Source of the DNA: Dietzia sp. B32
GTDB taxonomy: Bacteria > Actinomycetota > Actinomycetes > Mycobacteriales > Mycobacteriaceae
Length of the DNA stretch: 64,000 bases
Assembly (NCBI RefSeq): GCF_024732245.1
Contig: NZ_CP093845.1
Coordinates: 1,054,001 to 1,118,000, forward strand
Reading direction: 5' to 3'
This document shows positions 9,092 to 18,791 of the stretch, piece after piece (within the stretch, counting starts at the first letter, position 1; every line of letters begins with the position of its first letter). Made by a program: the position numbers and the translations under genes. The notes beneath the pieces were generated by a model. The model ran no database searches, was not told the DNA's origin, and saw only the letters and a program-made list of their open reading frames with translations.

Positions 9092-10126
9092 TCAGAGCTG
9101 CTCGGTCTCGGCGTAATCCTCGCCGCCCTCGTCGGTCCACGTGCCGGTCTCGGCGTCGTAGCCGGCGACCGAGGCGGGATCGAATCCGGGGGGCGCGTCC
9201 TTGAGGGACAGGCCGAGCTCCACGAGCTTGACCTTGACCTCGTCGATCGACTTCTGACCGAAGTTGCGGATGTCGAGCAGGTCCGACTCGCTGCGCGCCA
9301 CGAGCTCGCCCACGGTGTGGACGCCCTCGCGCTTGAGGCAGTTGTAGGACCGGACCGACAGGTCCAGATCGTCGATCGGCATACCGTAAGCGGCGATGTG
9401 GTCGGCCTCGGCCGGGCTCGGCCCGATCTCGATGCCCTCCGCCTCGTCGTTGAGCTCACGGGCGAGGCCGAAGAGCTCGACGAGGGTCTTGCCGGCGGAC
9501 GCCAGGGCGTCCCGGGCGGTCATCGAGTTCTTGGTCTCGACGTCCAGGACCAGACGGTCGAAGTCGGTGCGCTGGTGCACACGGGTGGCCTCGACCTTGT
9601 AGGTCACCTTGAGCACGGGCGAGTAGATCGAGTCGACCGGGATCCGGCCGATCTCGTGGCCCGCGTCCTTGTTGAGCCCGGCGGGAACGTAGCCGCGACC
9701 ACGCTCGACGACCAGCTCGATCTCCAGGCGCCCCTTCTCGTTGAGGGTGGCGATGTGCAGGTCCGGGTTGTGCACCTCGACGCCGGAGGGCGGGACGATG
9801 TCACCGGCGGTGACGGCTCCCGGACCCTGCTTCTTGAGGTACATGGTGACCGGCTCGTCCTCCACGGACGAGACGACCAGGCCCTTGAGGTTGAGGATGA
9901 TGTCGGTGACATCCTCCTTCACGCCCGGCACGGTGGTGAACTCGTGCAGGACGCCCTCGATGCGGATGCTGGTGACCGCTGCGCCCGGGATGGACGACAG
10001 CAGCGTGCGCCGCAGGGAGTTGCCGATGGTGTAGCCGAAACCGGGCTCGAGGGGCTCGAGCACGAACCGCGAGCGGTTCTCGGACACGACCTCCTCGGTG
10101 AGGGTGGGCCGCTGGGAGATGAGCAT
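9092..10126 (-). CDS. rpoA: DNA-directed RNA polymerase alpha subunit
   Basis: RpoA dimerises to start RNA polymerase assembly, and its C-terminal domain touches upstream promoter DNA and activators. The 344-residue protein has the N-terminal assembly domain ([10 protein letters not shown] near residue 30) and the C-terminal domain with [12 protein letters not shown] and [11 protein letters not shown]. It ends in an acidic tail. A 106-base gap with a strong hairpin at 10180-10220 separates it from rpsD upstream, so its expression may be partly uncoupled from the ribosomal genes. Confidence 0.98.
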   Translation of the reverse strand: MLISQRPTLTEEVVSENRSRFVLEPLEPGFGYTIGNSLRRTLLSSIPGAAVTSIRIEGVLHEFTTVPGVKEDVTDIILNLKGLVVSSVEDEPVTMYLKKQGPGAVTAGDIVPPSGVEVHNPDLHIATLNEKGRLEIELVVERGRGYVPAGLNKDAGHEIGRIPVDSIYSPVLKVTYKVEATRVHQRTDFDRLVLDVETKNSMTARDALASAGKTLVELFGLARELNDEAEGIEIGPSPAEADHIAAYGMPIDDLDLSVRSYNCLKREGVHTVGELVARSESDLLDIRNFGQKSIDEVKVKLVELGLSLKDAPPGFDPASVAGYDAETGTWTDEGGEDYAETEQL

Positions 10127-10179
10127 GTGCTACCTCTTTCGATTCTCGGCGCCCGCTATTTGACGCCGTGGGAACCCAC

Positions 10180-10220
10180 CGTCGCCGGGCGGGCCGCGGT
10201 GTGCGGCCCGCCCGGCGACG
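10180..10220 (-). terminator. Hairpin between rpsD and rpoA (attenuator or S4 site)
   Basis: An 18-base stem (10180-10197 with 10203-10220) closes a five-base loop directly after the rpsD stop. No T-run follows, so it may be a partial terminator, an RNA-processing or stability element, or a target for regulation by S4. Confidence 0.7.
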
Positions 10221-10232
10221 AGGGGGGACAGA

Positions 10233-10838
10233 TCACTTCGAGTAGAGCTCGACGATCAGCTGCTCCTGCAGCGGCACATCGATCTGCGCGCGCTCGGGGA
10301 GCTGGTGGACGAGGATCCGCAGGGTCGTCGGGACGACCTGCAGCCACGCCGGGACGGGACGCTCGCCGAGGGTCTCCTGGGCGATCTCGTACCAGTCCAT
10401 CTTGGTCGACTTGGGGCGGACGTCGACGATGTCGTACTGCGAGACGCGGTAGCTCGGGATGGTCACCTTCTGGTCGTTGACCAGGAAGTGGCCGTGCGCC
10501 ACGAGCTGACGGGCCTGGCGACGCGTCCGTGCGAGACCCGCGCGGTACACGACGTTGTCCAGTCGCGACTCGAGGATCTGCAGGAGGTTCTCACCGGTCT
10601 TGCCGGCGCGGCGGTTCGCCTCCTCGTAGTAACGACGGAACTGCTTCTCCATCACGCCGTAGGTGAAGCGGGCCTTCTGCTTCTCCTGCAGCTGGGTGCG
10701 GTACTCGGACTCCTTGATCCGCGCGCGGCCGTGGTGACCGGGCGGGAAGGGCCGACGCTCGAATGCGGTGTCTCCACCCACGAGGTCCACGCCCAGACGG
10801 CGGGACTTGCGGGTGGCGGGGCCGGTGTAACGTGCCAT
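10233..10838 (-). CDS. rpsD: 30S ribosomal protein S4
   Basis: S4 nucleates 16S rRNA folding and in E. coli represses the alpha operon. The 201-residue protein starts with MARYTGP and has a central S4 RNA-binding domain around residues 90-155 (RLDNVVYRAGLARTRRQAR). It lacks the N-terminal zinc cysteines of some S4 proteins, so it is the zinc-free form. It lies 22 bases after rpsK and before a large hairpin. Confidence 0.97.
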   Translation of the reverse strand: MARYTGPATRKSRRLGVDLVGGDTAFERRPFPPGHHGRARIKESEYRTQLQEKQKARFTYGVMEKQFRRYYEEANRRAGKTGENLLQILESRLDNVVYRAGLARTRRQARQLVAHGHFLVNDQKVTIPSYRVSQYDIVDVRPKSTKMDWYEIAQETLGERPVPAWLQVVPTTLRILVHQLPERAQIDVPLQEQLIVELYSK

Positions 10839-10860
10839 GATTTAGTGCGTTCCTTCCGGC

Positions 10861-11268
10861 TCAGACTCGACGCCGCTTGGGCGGACGACAGCCGTTGTGG
10901 GGCTGGGGGGTGACATCGGAGATCGTGCCCACCTCCAGGCCGGCGGCCTGGAGCGAGCGGATCGCGGTCTCACGTCCCGAGCCGGGGCCCTTGACGAACA
11001 CGTCGACCTTCTTGACGCCGTGCTCCTGCGCCTTGCGGGCCACGTTCTCGGCGGCGAGCTGGGCGGCGAAGGGCGTCGACTTGCGCGAGCCCTTGAAGCC
11101 GACGTGGCCGGAGGACGCCCATGCGAGGACGCCACCGGACGGGTCGGTGATCGAGACGATGGTGTTGTTGAACGTGCTCTTGATGTGGGCCTGGCCCAGC
11201 GGCACATTCTTCTTATCCTTGCGACGGCCCGTCTTCTTGGGGCCCGCAGCGCGTGACTTGGGGGGCAT
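10861..11268 (-). CDS. rpsK: 30S ribosomal protein S11
   Basis: S11 helps form the platform of the small subunit near the mRNA exit. The 135-residue protein is full length, with a basic N-terminal leader, the core motif [10 protein letters not shown] and the C-terminal [13 protein letters not shown]. Its ATG shares one base with the rpsM stop codon, so translation is probably coupled. Confidence 0.98.
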   Translation of the reverse strand: MPPKSRAAGPKKTGRRKDKKNVPLGQAHIKSTFNNTIVSITDPSGGVLAWASSGHVGFKGSRKSTPFAAQLAAENVARKAQEHGVKKVDVFVKGPGSGRETAIRSLQAAGLEVGTISDVTPQPHNGCRPPKRRRV

Positions 11269-11636
11269 TACTTCTTCTTTCCGGCGACGGTCTTCTTCGG
11301 ACCCTTACGGGTGCGGGCGTTGGTCTTGGTGCGCTGACCACGGACGGGCAGGCCACGACGGTGACGCAGTCCCTGGTAACTACCGATCTCGATCTTCCGG
11401 CGGATGTCGCCCTGGATCTCGCGGCGGAGGTCACCCTCCACCTTGTAGTTGCCCTCGATGTCGTCACGAAGGACGGTCAGCTGCTCGTCGGACAGGTCCT
11501 TGGTGCGCAGGTCCGGGCTGATGCCCGTACGCTCCAGGATCTCCAACGACCGGGTGCGACCGATGCCGAAAATGTAGGTGAGCGCGATCTCCATGCGCTT
11601 GTCGCGTGGGAGATCGACGCCGGCAAGGCGTGCCAT
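11268..11636 (-). CDS. rpsM: 30S ribosomal protein S13
   Basis: S13 lies in the 30S head and contacts the P-site tRNA and the large subunit. The protein is 122 residues, with the usual start [10 protein letters not shown] and the C-terminal [15 protein letters not shown] motif followed by a lysine-rich end. In most Actinobacteria rpmJ lies just upstream; here the 167 bases between infA and rpsM contain no rpmJ. Confidence 0.98.
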   Translation of the reverse strand: MARLAGVDLPRDKRMEIALTYIFGIGRTRSLEILERTGISPDLRTKDLSDEQLTVLRDDIEGNYKVEGDLRREIQGDIRRKIEIGSYQGLRHRRGLPVRGQRTKTNARTRKGPKKTVAGKKK

Positions 11637-11753
11637 GTGGCGTATCTCTTTCGTCGTGCGGTAGGTCTGCTCCCCGACCGTCCCCGTGCCGGATGGTCAT
11701 CTCACGATGAGCACCCGTCCGGGGCCCCGGCCTCCGCAACCGGGGGTATGCAC

Positions 11754-11780
11754 CCGCCGTCCCTCGACGAGGGGCGGCGG
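11754..11780 (-). other. Hairpin in the infA-rpsM gap, where rpmJ would be expected
   Basis: A 12-base stem with one imperfect pair and a three-base loop lies between infA and rpsM. All three minus-strand frames of 11637-11803 lack the cysteine-rich L36 pattern. The hairpin may be a processing or attenuation element. Confidence 0.5.
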
Positions 11781-11803
11781 CTGGTGCGGGGAGTTGAGCG
11801 TCT

Positions 11804-12025
11804 TTACTTGTAGCGGTAGACGATCCGACCCCGGGTCAGGTCGTAGGGCGAGAGCTCCACGACGACGCGGTCTTCCGGCAGGATGCGGATGTAGTGCTGC
11901 CGCATCTTGCCGCTGATGTGTGCGAGGACCTTGTGCCCGTTCTCGAGCTCGATGCGGAACATAGCGTTCGGCAACGGCTCAACGACACGGCCCTCGACCT
12001 CGATGGCTCCGTCTTTCTTTGCCAT
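11804..12025 (-). CDS. infA: Translation initiation factor IF-1
   Basis: IF-1 blocks the ribosomal A site during initiation. The 73-residue protein is a canonical single OB-fold ([12 protein letters not shown] to RIVYRYK). It is the first gene of the infA-rpsM-rpsK-rpsD-rpoA-rplQ unit and has a good upstream promoter and a GGAGGACC ribosome site. Confidence 0.98.
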   Translation of the reverse strand: MAKKDGAIEVEGRVVEPLPNAMFRIELENGHKVLAHISGKMRQHYIRILPEDRVVVELSPYDLTRGRIVYRYK

Positions 12026-12094
12026 GCTGGTTACGGTCCTCCACGATTCCCCGGGTGACGTCTACCGGATTCTCGGTGCACTGGTGGGCACACC

Positions 12095-12132
12095 GACGTA
12101 TAAGCCTACGTCAGCTCGGGGGTCTGCGCCAA
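12095..12132 (-). promoter_or_regulatory. Promoter of the infA operon, with inverted repeat over the -10
   Basis: On the minus strand, -35 TTGGCG (12127-12132) and -10 TAGGCT (12103-12108) are 18 bases apart. An inverted repeat with six-base arms GACGTA/TACGTC (12095-12112) overlaps the -10 box and could be a protein site. Confidence 0.65.
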
Positions 12133-12174
12133 TCGGGCCGCAGGCGCCCCCTCGGTCGTCACGGAACCGGACGC

Positions 12175-13455
12175 TCAGACGTAACAGGCGCGCCCCGCCG
12201 GCACCCCGTCGAAGCGCTGCTGGAGCCAGTTCATCGCCGTGGGCAGCTTCTCCACCGCACCCATGAGGTGCTCCGGCGCGAGACCGGGCTCCCAGGTCAG
12301 CGGTGCGCCCTCCCGGCAGTATCGCTTGGCAGTCTCCTCCGCGTCCCAGAACGGCACGAGCGGGTCGGTCCCGGAATGCCACATGAACACCGGGACCCGG
12401 GGTACGTCCGGACTCTGGCGGATGCTGTTCTCCGCGAACGCCCGCATGAGCCCCTCCTCCGCCAGGAGATCGCCGCCCCGGAGGACCATCGGGACGGACC
12501 GGAACGCCCCGAATGTCAGCAGCGTCGCCGTGCACCGTCCCTTCAGCTGGCTGTAGAGCGCCCATCCGTCCGGGGTGAGCTTCTCCTCGAGTCGGATGGC
12601 CTCCGGGTACTCCCGCGCCATGCCGACGGCCGCCGCGAACGCCAACCCGAACGCCGGGTGCGGCCAGTTCCCGACCATCCGCGCCATCGTGGTCATGTCG
12701 GTCGGGACACCGCCCTGTGCCACGCCGACCAGGTTCACGTCGGGGGCGTAGTCGTCGTGCAGGAGGGACACCCATGCACTCGCGATGCCGCCCCCGGAGT
12801 AGCCGAGGGCGCCGAACCGGCTGTGCCTGGAATCGAAGCGGGGGTCGTCCCGGACCGCTCGCATCCCGTCCAGCACGATGCGGCCCGACAGCTGCCCGCC
12901 GGGGTAGGCGACCTTCGGACCGAGATGGTCCGGGATGATCACCGTCCACCCCTGGTCCAGGCGCGCCCGCAGGAACACCATGGCGTTGTCCTGCACGGTC
13001 TCGAGCGTCGGGTGCACCAGGGTCTCGGTGGGTGCGCAACGCTGGCCCAACGCGTTGAGATAATGCTGGTAGCTCAACACCGGGCCGTCGGGCCGGGCGT
13101 GAGGTGGCCGGACGACGGTCGCGGTGGCCAGTAGTGGCCGGTCCCGCGAGTCGGTCGACCGGTAGGCGATCTCGGTGACCCGGTACCCGAGGAAGGCCGG
13201 CATGGTCACGACCCTCGAGTTGATGACCTCACCGAGCGGGGCGTCCGCGAGGGCCTGTGGATCCGCGTGGTAGAAGGGCCCCGGCTGAGGATCGGCCTCG
13301 ATGGACCCCGCGCCACCCTCCATGACGGACTGGGCGGCCGACGTCGGCACGCCCGGCCCCGCGACATGGGCCAGGACCACAGCGAGCGCCACGACCAGCG
13401 CGGCGGCCCCCTGCACGACCGATCGGAGCGGGACAGACGCCTGCTGAGCGAGCAT
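12175..13455 (-). CDS. Secreted lipase of the secretory-lipase (LIP) family
   Basis: This is an exported alpha/beta-hydrolase expected to cleave acyl esters outside the cell. The 426-residue protein has an N-terminal signal segment (hydrophobic about 15-32, cleavage likely near residue 41). The nucleophile elbow GYSGGG carries Ser220, with Asp in HSGTDPLVPF and His in APEHLMG as likely triad partners. The FYHADPQALADAPLGEVI opening is typical of mycobacterial and Candida-type secretory lipases. The ATG at 13455 is preceded by GAAAGG. It sits between map and infA on the same strand, but a 117-base gap from map suggests its own promoter. Confidence 0.88.
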   Translation of the reverse strand: MLAQQASVPLRSVVQGAAALVVALAVVLAHVAGPGVPTSAAQSVMEGGAGSIEADPQPGPFYHADPQALADAPLGEVINSRVVTMPAFLGYRVTEIAYRSTDSRDRPLLATATVVRPPHARPDGPVLSYQHYLNALGQRCAPTETLVHPTLETVQDNAMVFLRARLDQGWTVIIPDHLGPKVAYPGGQLSGRIVLDGMRAVRDDPRFDSRHSRFGALGYSGGGIASAWVSLLHDDYAPDVNLVGVAQGGVPTDMTTMARMVGNWPHPAFGLAFAAAVGMAREYPEAIRLEEKLTPDGWALYSQLKGRCTATLLTFGAFRSVPMVLRGGDLLAEEGLMRAFAENSIRQSPDVPRVPVFMWHSGTDPLVPFWDAEETAKRYCREGAPLTWEPGLAPEHLMGAVEKLPTAMNWLQQRFDGVPAGRACYV

Positions 13456-13572
13456 GCAGAGACCTTTCGAAGGAAATGTTCACTACCGGCACACACTCTA
13501 ACCCGCGGCGACCGAACCCCACGGGTAATCGTCCCCGCTCCCCGGGGATCACTCCCCTGTCGCGGATCGCCC

Positions 13573-14376
13573 TCAGTCGCGCGGGCGCGGAGTGAGGATT
13601 CGGGGACCGTCCGCCGTCACGGCGACCGTGTGTTCCCAGTGTGACGCCGGCGATCCGTCCACGGTGACCACGGTCCAGTCATCGGAGAGCGTTCTGGTGT
13701 CGGTCTCCCCTCCGAGCACGAGCATCGGCTCGATGGCCAGGACCGACCCCTCCTGGAGCCTGGGGCCCTTGCCGGGCTTGCCCTCGTTGGCCAGGAACGG
13801 CCACTCATGCATCTCGCGACCGATCCCGTGACCGCCGAACCCGTCGACGATCCCCAGGGTGACACCGTGACGCTCTTCCGCACGTCGGGTCGCCACCTCC
13901 AGGGCGTGGGAGACGTCCGTGAGCTTGTTCCCCGGCAGCATAGCCAGGATGCCCTCCTCGAGGACCTCCCGGGTCGCCTCGTTGAGCGTCGCGACCCCCG
14001 GGTCGAGCGTGCCCACACCGAAGGACCACGCGGAGTCCCCGTGCCAGCCGTCGAGGATGGCACCGCAGTCGACGGAGACGAGGTCGCCCTCCCCCAGGAC
14101 GGTCCCGGGCCCGGGGATCCCGTGGACCACGACCTCGTTGACCGACGAACAGATGGATCCCGGGAACCCCTCGTATCCCTTGAAGGACGGGATCGCGCCG
14201 GCCTCACGGATCAACTGCTCCACCACCTCGTCGAGATCACCGGTGGTGGCACCGGGGACCGCGGCCTCGCGGGCGGCGACCAGGGCACGCCCGACGATGC
14301 GGCCCGCGGCCTCCATCGCATCGAGCTCACCCGGGGTGCGCGCGATGACCGCGCTCTTACGGGAGCGTCCGAACAC
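13573..14376 (-). CDS. map: Methionine aminopeptidase, type I
   Basis: MetAP removes the initiator methionine from new proteins. The 267-residue protein carries the expected metal and catalytic residues in order: His in VVHGIPG, Asp in SVDCGA, Asp in HGDSAW, His in [11 protein letters not shown], Glu in AIEPM and Glu in HWEHTV. The start is GTG at 14376; no clear ribosome site is seen, but the length matches the short N-terminal extension of mycobacterial homologues. It follows adk by eight bases in the secY-adk-map unit. Confidence 0.97.
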   Translation of the reverse strand: MFGRSRKSAVIARTPGELDAMEAAGRIVGRALVAAREAAVPGATTGDLDEVVEQLIREAGAIPSFKGYEGFPGSICSSVNEVVVHGIPGPGTVLGEGDLVSVDCGAILDGWHGDSAWSFGVGTLDPGVATLNEATREVLEEGILAMLPGNKLTDVSHALEVATRRAEERHGVTLGIVDGFGGHGIGREMHEWPFLANEGKPGKGPRLQEGSVLAIEPMLVLGGETDTRTLSDDWTVVTVDGSPASHWEHTVAVTADGPRILTPRPRD

Positions 14377-14384
14377 GGCGGACG

Positions 14385-14930
14385 TCAGCGCCCCAGCGCG
14401 GCGAGAGCGCGTGCGTTGATCTCCTCGACCTCACCCACGGCGTCGATGCTCTTGACCTCACCCGCGTAGTACTCGAGCAGTGGGGCCGTCTCGGACCGGT
14501 ACACCGACATCCGATTACGGATCACGTCCTCGGTGTCGTCCTCACGGCCGCGGGCGAGCATCCGCTTCACCACCGTGTCGTCGTCGACCTTGAACTCGAG
14601 GACGGCGTCGAGGGAGTGACCCGCCCCGCGGAGCATCTCCTTGAGGGCGTCCGCCTGCGCGGCGCTGCGCGGGTAGCCGTCGAGGAGGAACCCCTCGGTG
14701 GCGTCGGGCTCGGCGATACGGGCCTCGACCATGCGGTTCGTCACCTCGGCGGGGACCAGGTTGCCGGCATCGATGTAGGTCTTGGCCTCCCTGCCCAGGT
14801 CGGTGCCCTGGGAGATGTTGGCGCGGAACAGATCACCGGTCGAGATGTGCGGTACGCCGAGCTTCTCCGACAGCAGAGCCGCCTGGGTTCCCTTGCCGGC
14901 TCCGGGGGGGCCGAGGAGGACGAGACGCAT
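14385..14930 (-). CDS. adk: Adenylate kinase
   Basis: Adk interconverts ATP + AMP and 2 ADP. The 181-residue protein has the P-loop [10 protein letters not shown] at residues 7-16, the AMP-binding TGDLFR and DGYPRS motifs and a short LID without the zinc cysteines. This is the short form usual in Actinobacteria. It lies 48 bases after secY. Confidence 0.98.
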   Translation of the reverse strand: MRLVLLGPPGAGKGTQAALLSEKLGVPHISTGDLFRANISQGTDLGREAKTYIDAGNLVPAEVTNRMVEARIAEPDATEGFLLDGYPRSAAQADALKEMLRGAGHSLDAVLEFKVDDDTVVKRMLARGREDDTEDVIRNRMSVYRSETAPLLEYYAGEVKSIDAVGEVEEINARALAALGR

Positions 14931-14978
14931 GGTGGGGACCAGCCTTTCTACGATTGGATTGCTCGGACGAGGCCGCGC

Positions 14979-16301
14979 CTACTTGAGGAAGCCCTCGTAA
15001 TTGCGCTGCATCAGCTGCGCCTCGATCTGCTTCACCGTGTCGAGGCCCACGGAGACCATGATGAGCACAGCGGTGCCGCCGAACGGCATGTTCTGGAGAT
15101 CTCCACCCCCGCTGCCCATGTCGAGGAAGACGTTGGGCAGTACCGCGATCAGTCCGAGATAGAGCGAACCGAACAGCAGGATCCGGTTGAGGACGTAGCC
15201 CAGGTACTCCGCCGTGGGGCGGCCCGGTCGGATCCCCGGGATGAACCCGCCGTACTTCTTCATGTTCTCGGCCTGCTCCATCGGGTCGAACTGGATGGCC
15301 ACGTAGAAGTACGCGAAGAAGATGATGAGGGCGAAGTACAGGAGGATGTAACCCCAGCTGGAGGGGTTCTGCAGATACTGCATCACGTACCGCTGCCAGA
15401 ACCCGTCGCCCGACGGCTCGGGACCCTGGATCAACTGGGTGATGAGGATCGGGACGTACATGAGGGAGGACGCGAAGATCACCGGGATGACGCCGGCCTG
15501 GTTGACCTTGAGCGGTAGGTAGGTGGAGGTGCCGCCGTACTGGCGGCGTCCCACCATCCGCTTGGCGTACTGGACCGGGATCCGTCGCTGCCCCTGCTCG
15601 ACGAACACGACGGCGACGACGATGAGGACGACGGCCAACATGACCGCCGCGAACTTCATGGTCGACGAGTTCTGGTAGATGTTCACACCCTCGGCCGGGA
15701 TCCGGGATGCGATACCGGCGAAGATGAGCAGCGACATACCGTTGCCCACGCCGCGGTCCGTGATCAGCTCGCCGAACCACATGACGAGGGCGGCGCCGGC
15801 GGTCATCACGATGACGATGGTGACCAGGGTGAGGATGCTGTCGTCCATGAGCACGGACTGGCCGTTACCGAGGAGCTGACCCCGGTCCGCCAGTGCGACG
15901 ATGCCCGCGGACTGGAGGACGGCGAGCGCGATCGTCAGATAACGCGTGTACTGCGTCATCTTGGCCTGACCGGACTGCCCCTCCTTCTTCAACTGCTCGA
16001 AGTACGGGATCACGACGGTGAGCAGCTGCACGATGATGCTCGCGGTGATGAACGGCATGATGCCGATCGCGAACACGGACAGCTGCAGCAACGCACCACC
16101 GGAGAAGAGGTTCACCAGCGAGAACAACTGCGCGTTGTCGCCGGTCATCGCTGTGTCGAGCAGGCCCCGGAGCTTGGGGTAGTCGACGCCGGGTGACGGG
16201 ATCTGCGCGCCGATCCGGTAGAGGATGATGATCCCGAGGGTGAAGAAGATCTTCTTCCTCAGATCGCGGTCCTTGATCGCGGACGCGAGTGCGGAGAGCA
16301 C
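14979..16301 (-). CDS. secY: Preprotein translocase channel subunit SecY
   Basis: SecY is the pore of the Sec translocon, with ten membrane helices. The 440-residue protein shows the family pattern: the N-terminal KIFFTLGIIILYR helix, a plug region after GVDYPKL, and loop sequences such as GQRRIPVQYAKRM. The start is GTG at 16301 behind AGGAGG. A strong hairpin and a 205-base gap separate it from rplO, so secY-adk-map is probably its own unit. Confidence 0.98.
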   Translation of the reverse strand: MLSALASAIKDRDLRKKIFFTLGIIILYRIGAQIPSPGVDYPKLRGLLDTAMTGDNAQLFSLVNLFSGGALLQLSVFAIGIMPFITASIIVQLLTVVIPYFEQLKKEGQSGQAKMTQYTRYLTIALAVLQSAGIVALADRGQLLGNGQSVLMDDSILTLVTIVIVMTAGAALVMWFGELITDRGVGNGMSLLIFAGIASRIPAEGVNIYQNSSTMKFAAVMLAVVLIVVAVVFVEQGQRRIPVQYAKRMVGRRQYGGTSTYLPLKVNQAGVIPVIFASSLMYVPILITQLIQGPEPSGDGFWQRYVMQYLQNPSSWGYILLYFALIIFFAYFYVAIQFDPMEQAENMKKYGGFIPGIRPGRPTAEYLGYVLNRILLFGSLYLGLIAVLPNVFLDMGSGGGDLQNMPFGGTAVLIMVSVGLDTVKQIEAQLMQRNYEGFLK

Positions 16302-16429
16302 ATGTCCTCCTGGTCATGGTCGGCCACTGGCCGCCGGTCGTCGAAAGCAGATGCGCCGGGGGACGTCGGGCCAGCCTTCCGGCAGACACCGATCCCGATA
16401 CGCACAACGGGAAAACTCTATCAAGACGA

Positions 16430-16472
16430 GTGCAGGGGCCGGGTCCGAGACTCTCGGACCCGACCCCTGCAC
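16430..16472 (-). terminator. Hairpin terminator between rplO and secY
   Basis: Arms of 21 bases with one mismatch (16430-16450 with 16452-16472) lie just past the rplO stop. The remaining bases up to secY (16302-16429) contain a possible -35 TTGATA on the minus strand but no convincing -10. Confidence 0.75.
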
Positions 16473-16506
16473 CCTTCATCGGTCCGCGGACGGACCGAGC
16501 GGGGAA

Positions 16507-16956
16507 TCAGGCCCCGGCCTCCGACACGCTTCCGCCGGCAGCCTCGATCTTGCTCTTGGCCGAGGCGGAAACCTTGTCGACGGTCAGGGTGACGGCAACG
16601 GAGATGTCCCCGTCGCCCAGAACCTTGACCGGCTGGTTCTTACGGACGGCTCCCGCGGCCACGAGCTCGGCCACGCCGACCTCCCCGCCGTTCGGGAACA
16701 ACCGCTGGATGTCGGCCACGTTGACGACCTGGAAGACGACCTTGTTGCGGTTCTTGAAGCCCTTGAGCTTCGGGAGCCGCATGTGGATCGGCATCTGGCC
16801 GCCCTCGAACGCCGCGGGGACGTTCTTACGCGCCTTCGTACCCTTGGTGCCGCGGCCGGCGGTCTTGCCCCGCTTGCCGCCTTCGCCGCGACCCACACGG
16901 ATCTTCTCGGCGTGCGACCCGGGAGCCGGGCGCAGGTGATGCAACTTGATGGTCAT
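16507..16956 (-). CDS. rplO: 50S ribosomal protein L15
   Basis: L15 is a late-assembling large-subunit protein. It has the glycine-rich basic N-terminus ([17 protein letters not shown]) and a 149-residue length, both normal. I chose the ATG at 16956 (MTIKLHHL) because GGAG lies five bases before it; a GTG at 16962 overlapping the rpmD stop is the alternative. Confidence 0.96.
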   Translation of the reverse strand: MTIKLHHLRPAPGSHAEKIRVGRGEGGKRGKTAGRGTKGTKARKNVPAAFEGGQMPIHMRLPKLKGFKNRNKVVFQVVNVADIQRLFPNGGEVGVAELVAAGAVRKNQPVKVLGDGDISVAVTLTVDKVSASAKSKIEAAGGSVSEAGA

Positions 16957-16958
16957 GC

Positions 16959-17141
16959 TCACTCCGTCTCTTCGACCACGACGAGGTGGTTCACGACGTT
17001 GATGAGACCCCGGGTCTGCGCGTTGTCCTCACGCACGACCGTCTTCCGGATGCCCTTGAGGCCGAGCGTACGCAGGGAGTCCCGCTGGTTCTTCTTGGTC
17101 CCCACGGTCCCACGGACCTGGGTGATCTTGAGGTTAGCCAT
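16959..17141 (-). CDS. rpmD: 50S ribosomal protein L30
   Basis: L30 is a small surface protein of the large subunit. The 60-residue protein is complete ([11 protein letters not shown] to VVVEETE) with the conserved [18 protein letters not shown] block. It lies three bases after rpsE and just before rplO in the spc operon order. Confidence 0.98.
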   Translation of the reverse strand: MANLKITQVRGTVGTKKNQRDSLRTLGLKGIRKTVVREDNAQTRGLINVVNHLVVVEETE

Positions 17142-17144
17142 GAT

Positions 17145-17801
17145 CTAGGCCCCCTGTCCGGCACGCGCACGGAGCATGCCCGCGGGCGCGACGTCCTCGA
17201 TCGGCAGGCCACGACGAGCCGCGACCTCCTCGGGACGGTGCAGACCCTTGAGCGCCGCCACGGTCGCGTGGACCACGTTGATGGCGTTGTCCGACCCCAG
17301 CGACTTGCACAGGATGTCGTTCACGCCCGCGCACTCGAGCACGGCGCGAGCGGCACCTCCGGCGATCACACCGGTACCCGGAGAGGCGGGACGGAGCATG
17401 ACGACACCGGCCGCGGCCTCACCCTGGATCGGGTGCGGAATGGTCGAGGCGATGAGCGGAACGCGGAAGAAGTTCTTGCGAGCCTCCTCCGATCCCTTCT
17501 GGATCGCCGCCGGCACCTCCTTGGCCTTGCCGTAGCCGACGCCGACCATGCCGTTGCCGTCACCGAGGATCACGAGAGCGGTGAAGCTGAAACGCCGACC
17601 ACCCTTGACGACCTTGGAGACACGGTTGATGGTGACGACGCGCTCGATGTACTGCGACTTCTCCTCGTCGCGTCCGCGACGATCGTCGCGGCCCCGACCA
17701 CGACCGCGGTCTCCGCCGCGGCCCTGGGCGTTGTCGGTGGTGGTCTTGTTGTCTGCGGCGGGGCCGTTGCTTCCGCCGTCACGACGCTGACGTCCCGGCA
17801 T
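17145..17801 (-). CDS. rpsE: 30S ribosomal protein S5 with charged N-terminal extension
   Basis: S5 contributes to decoding fidelity and mRNA helicase activity. The conserved core starts around residue 50 ([23 protein letters not shown]). The first 50 residues are a disordered-looking Gly/Arg/Asp-rich leader, which makes the protein 218 residues against 166 in E. coli; mycobacterial S5 has a similar leader. It lies between rplR and rpmD. Confidence 0.97.
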   Translation of the reverse strand: MPGRQRRDGGSNGPAADNKTTTDNAQGRGGDRGRGRGRDDRRGRDEEKSQYIERVVTINRVSKVVKGGRRFSFTALVILGDGNGMVGVGYGKAKEVPAAIQKGSEEARKNFFRVPLIASTIPHPIQGEAAAGVVMLRPASPGTGVIAGGAARAVLECAGVNDILCKSLGSDNAINVVHATVAALKGLHRPEEVAARRGLPIEDVAPAGMLRARAGQGA

Positions 17802-17844
17802 CAGACGGTCCTTCCGTTAGCGAACAGTGCAGTGGTGTTGGTCA

Positions 17845-18246
17845 TCAGAACTCCAGCCCACCCTCGCGGGCGGCGTCGGCGAGCGACGCGATCCGGCCGT
17901 GGTACTTGTTGCCACCACGGTCGAACACGACGGCGTCGATGCCGGCGGCCTTGGCGCGCTCGGCCAGGAGCTGGCCGACCTTGGCGCTGCGGGCCTTCTT
18001 GTCGCCCTCAAGGGAGCGCACATCCGCCTCGATGGTGGATGCCGCGGCCAGCGTGTGGCCGGCCAGATCGTCGACGATCTGGGCGTGGATGTGGCGGGAG
18101 GACCTGTTGACGACCAACCGCGGACGCTCCGGCGTGCCGGAGACCTTCTTGCGGAGGCGGTAGTGGCGCCGGGCGCGACCCTCTCGACGTGCGGTCGAGG
18201 CATCGGTTCCCAGCGGGGAACGCTTCTTGGTGCTGCTCATGATCAC
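17845..18246 (-). CDS. rplR: 50S ribosomal protein L18
   Basis: L18 binds 5S rRNA. The protein is 133 residues and has the family motifs [19 protein letters not shown] and [12 protein letters not shown]. The GTG start at 18246 overlaps the rplF stop by four bases and has GGAAAG eight bases before it; an ATG six bases downstream is an alternative. Confidence 0.96.
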   Translation of the reverse strand: MIMSSTKKRSPLGTDASTARREGRARRHYRLRKKVSGTPERPRLVVNRSSRHIHAQIVDDLAGHTLAAASTIEADVRSLEGDKKARSAKVGQLLAERAKAAGIDAVVFDRGGNKYHGRIASLADAAREGGLEF

Positions 18247-18779
18247 TTACCCGTCTTTCCGACCTTGCGACGGACCTGCTCGCCAGCGTAGCGGATGCCC
18301 TTGCCCTTGTACGGGTCGTGCTTCCGCAGTCGCTTGATGTTGGCGGCGATCTGGCCCACCTGCTGCTTGTCGATTCCGGAGATCGAGAACTTCGTCGCGC
18401 CGTCGACGGCGAAGGTGATGCCGTCGGGGGCGGTGACCGGAACCGGATGCGAGTAGCCCAGTGCGAACTCGAGATCCCGGCCCTTGGCCACGACGCGGTA
18501 ACCGACGCCGAAGATCTCCATGTCCTGCTTGTACCCCTCGGTGACGCCCACGACCATGTTGTTGACCAGCGAGCGGGAGAGGCCGTGCAGGGAGCGGTTG
18601 TCCCGGTGATCGTCGGGACGGTTCACCGTGATGGTGCCCTCCTCGATCGAGACCGAGATGTCACCGGGCAGGACCTGGGTGAGTTCACCCTTGGGGCCCT
18701 TGACGGTGATGGTCTGGCCGTCGACCTTGATGTCGACACCGGACGGGACGGTGATCGGAGCCTTGCCGATACGTGACAT
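18243..18779 (-). CDS. rplF: 50S ribosomal protein L6
   Basis: L6 lies near the factor-binding centre of the large subunit. The 178-residue protein starts MSRIGKAPI and carries the conserved [14 protein letters not shown] block near the C-terminus. It lies 12 bases after rpsH and overlaps rplR. Confidence 0.98.
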   Translation of the reverse strand: MSRIGKAPITVPSGVDIKVDGQTITVKGPKGELTQVLPGDISVSIEEGTITVNRPDDHRDNRSLHGLSRSLVNNMVVGVTEGYKQDMEIFGVGYRVVAKGRDLEFALGYSHPVPVTAPDGITFAVDGATKFSISGIDKQQVGQIAANIKRLRKHDPYKGKGIRYAGEQVRRKVGKTGK

Positions 18780-18791
18780 TTCTCGCCCCCC

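Noticed and set aside
11637-11803. Possible rpmJ between infA and rpsM
   Set aside because: None of the three minus-strand frames encodes the short basic Cys-rich L36 sequence.
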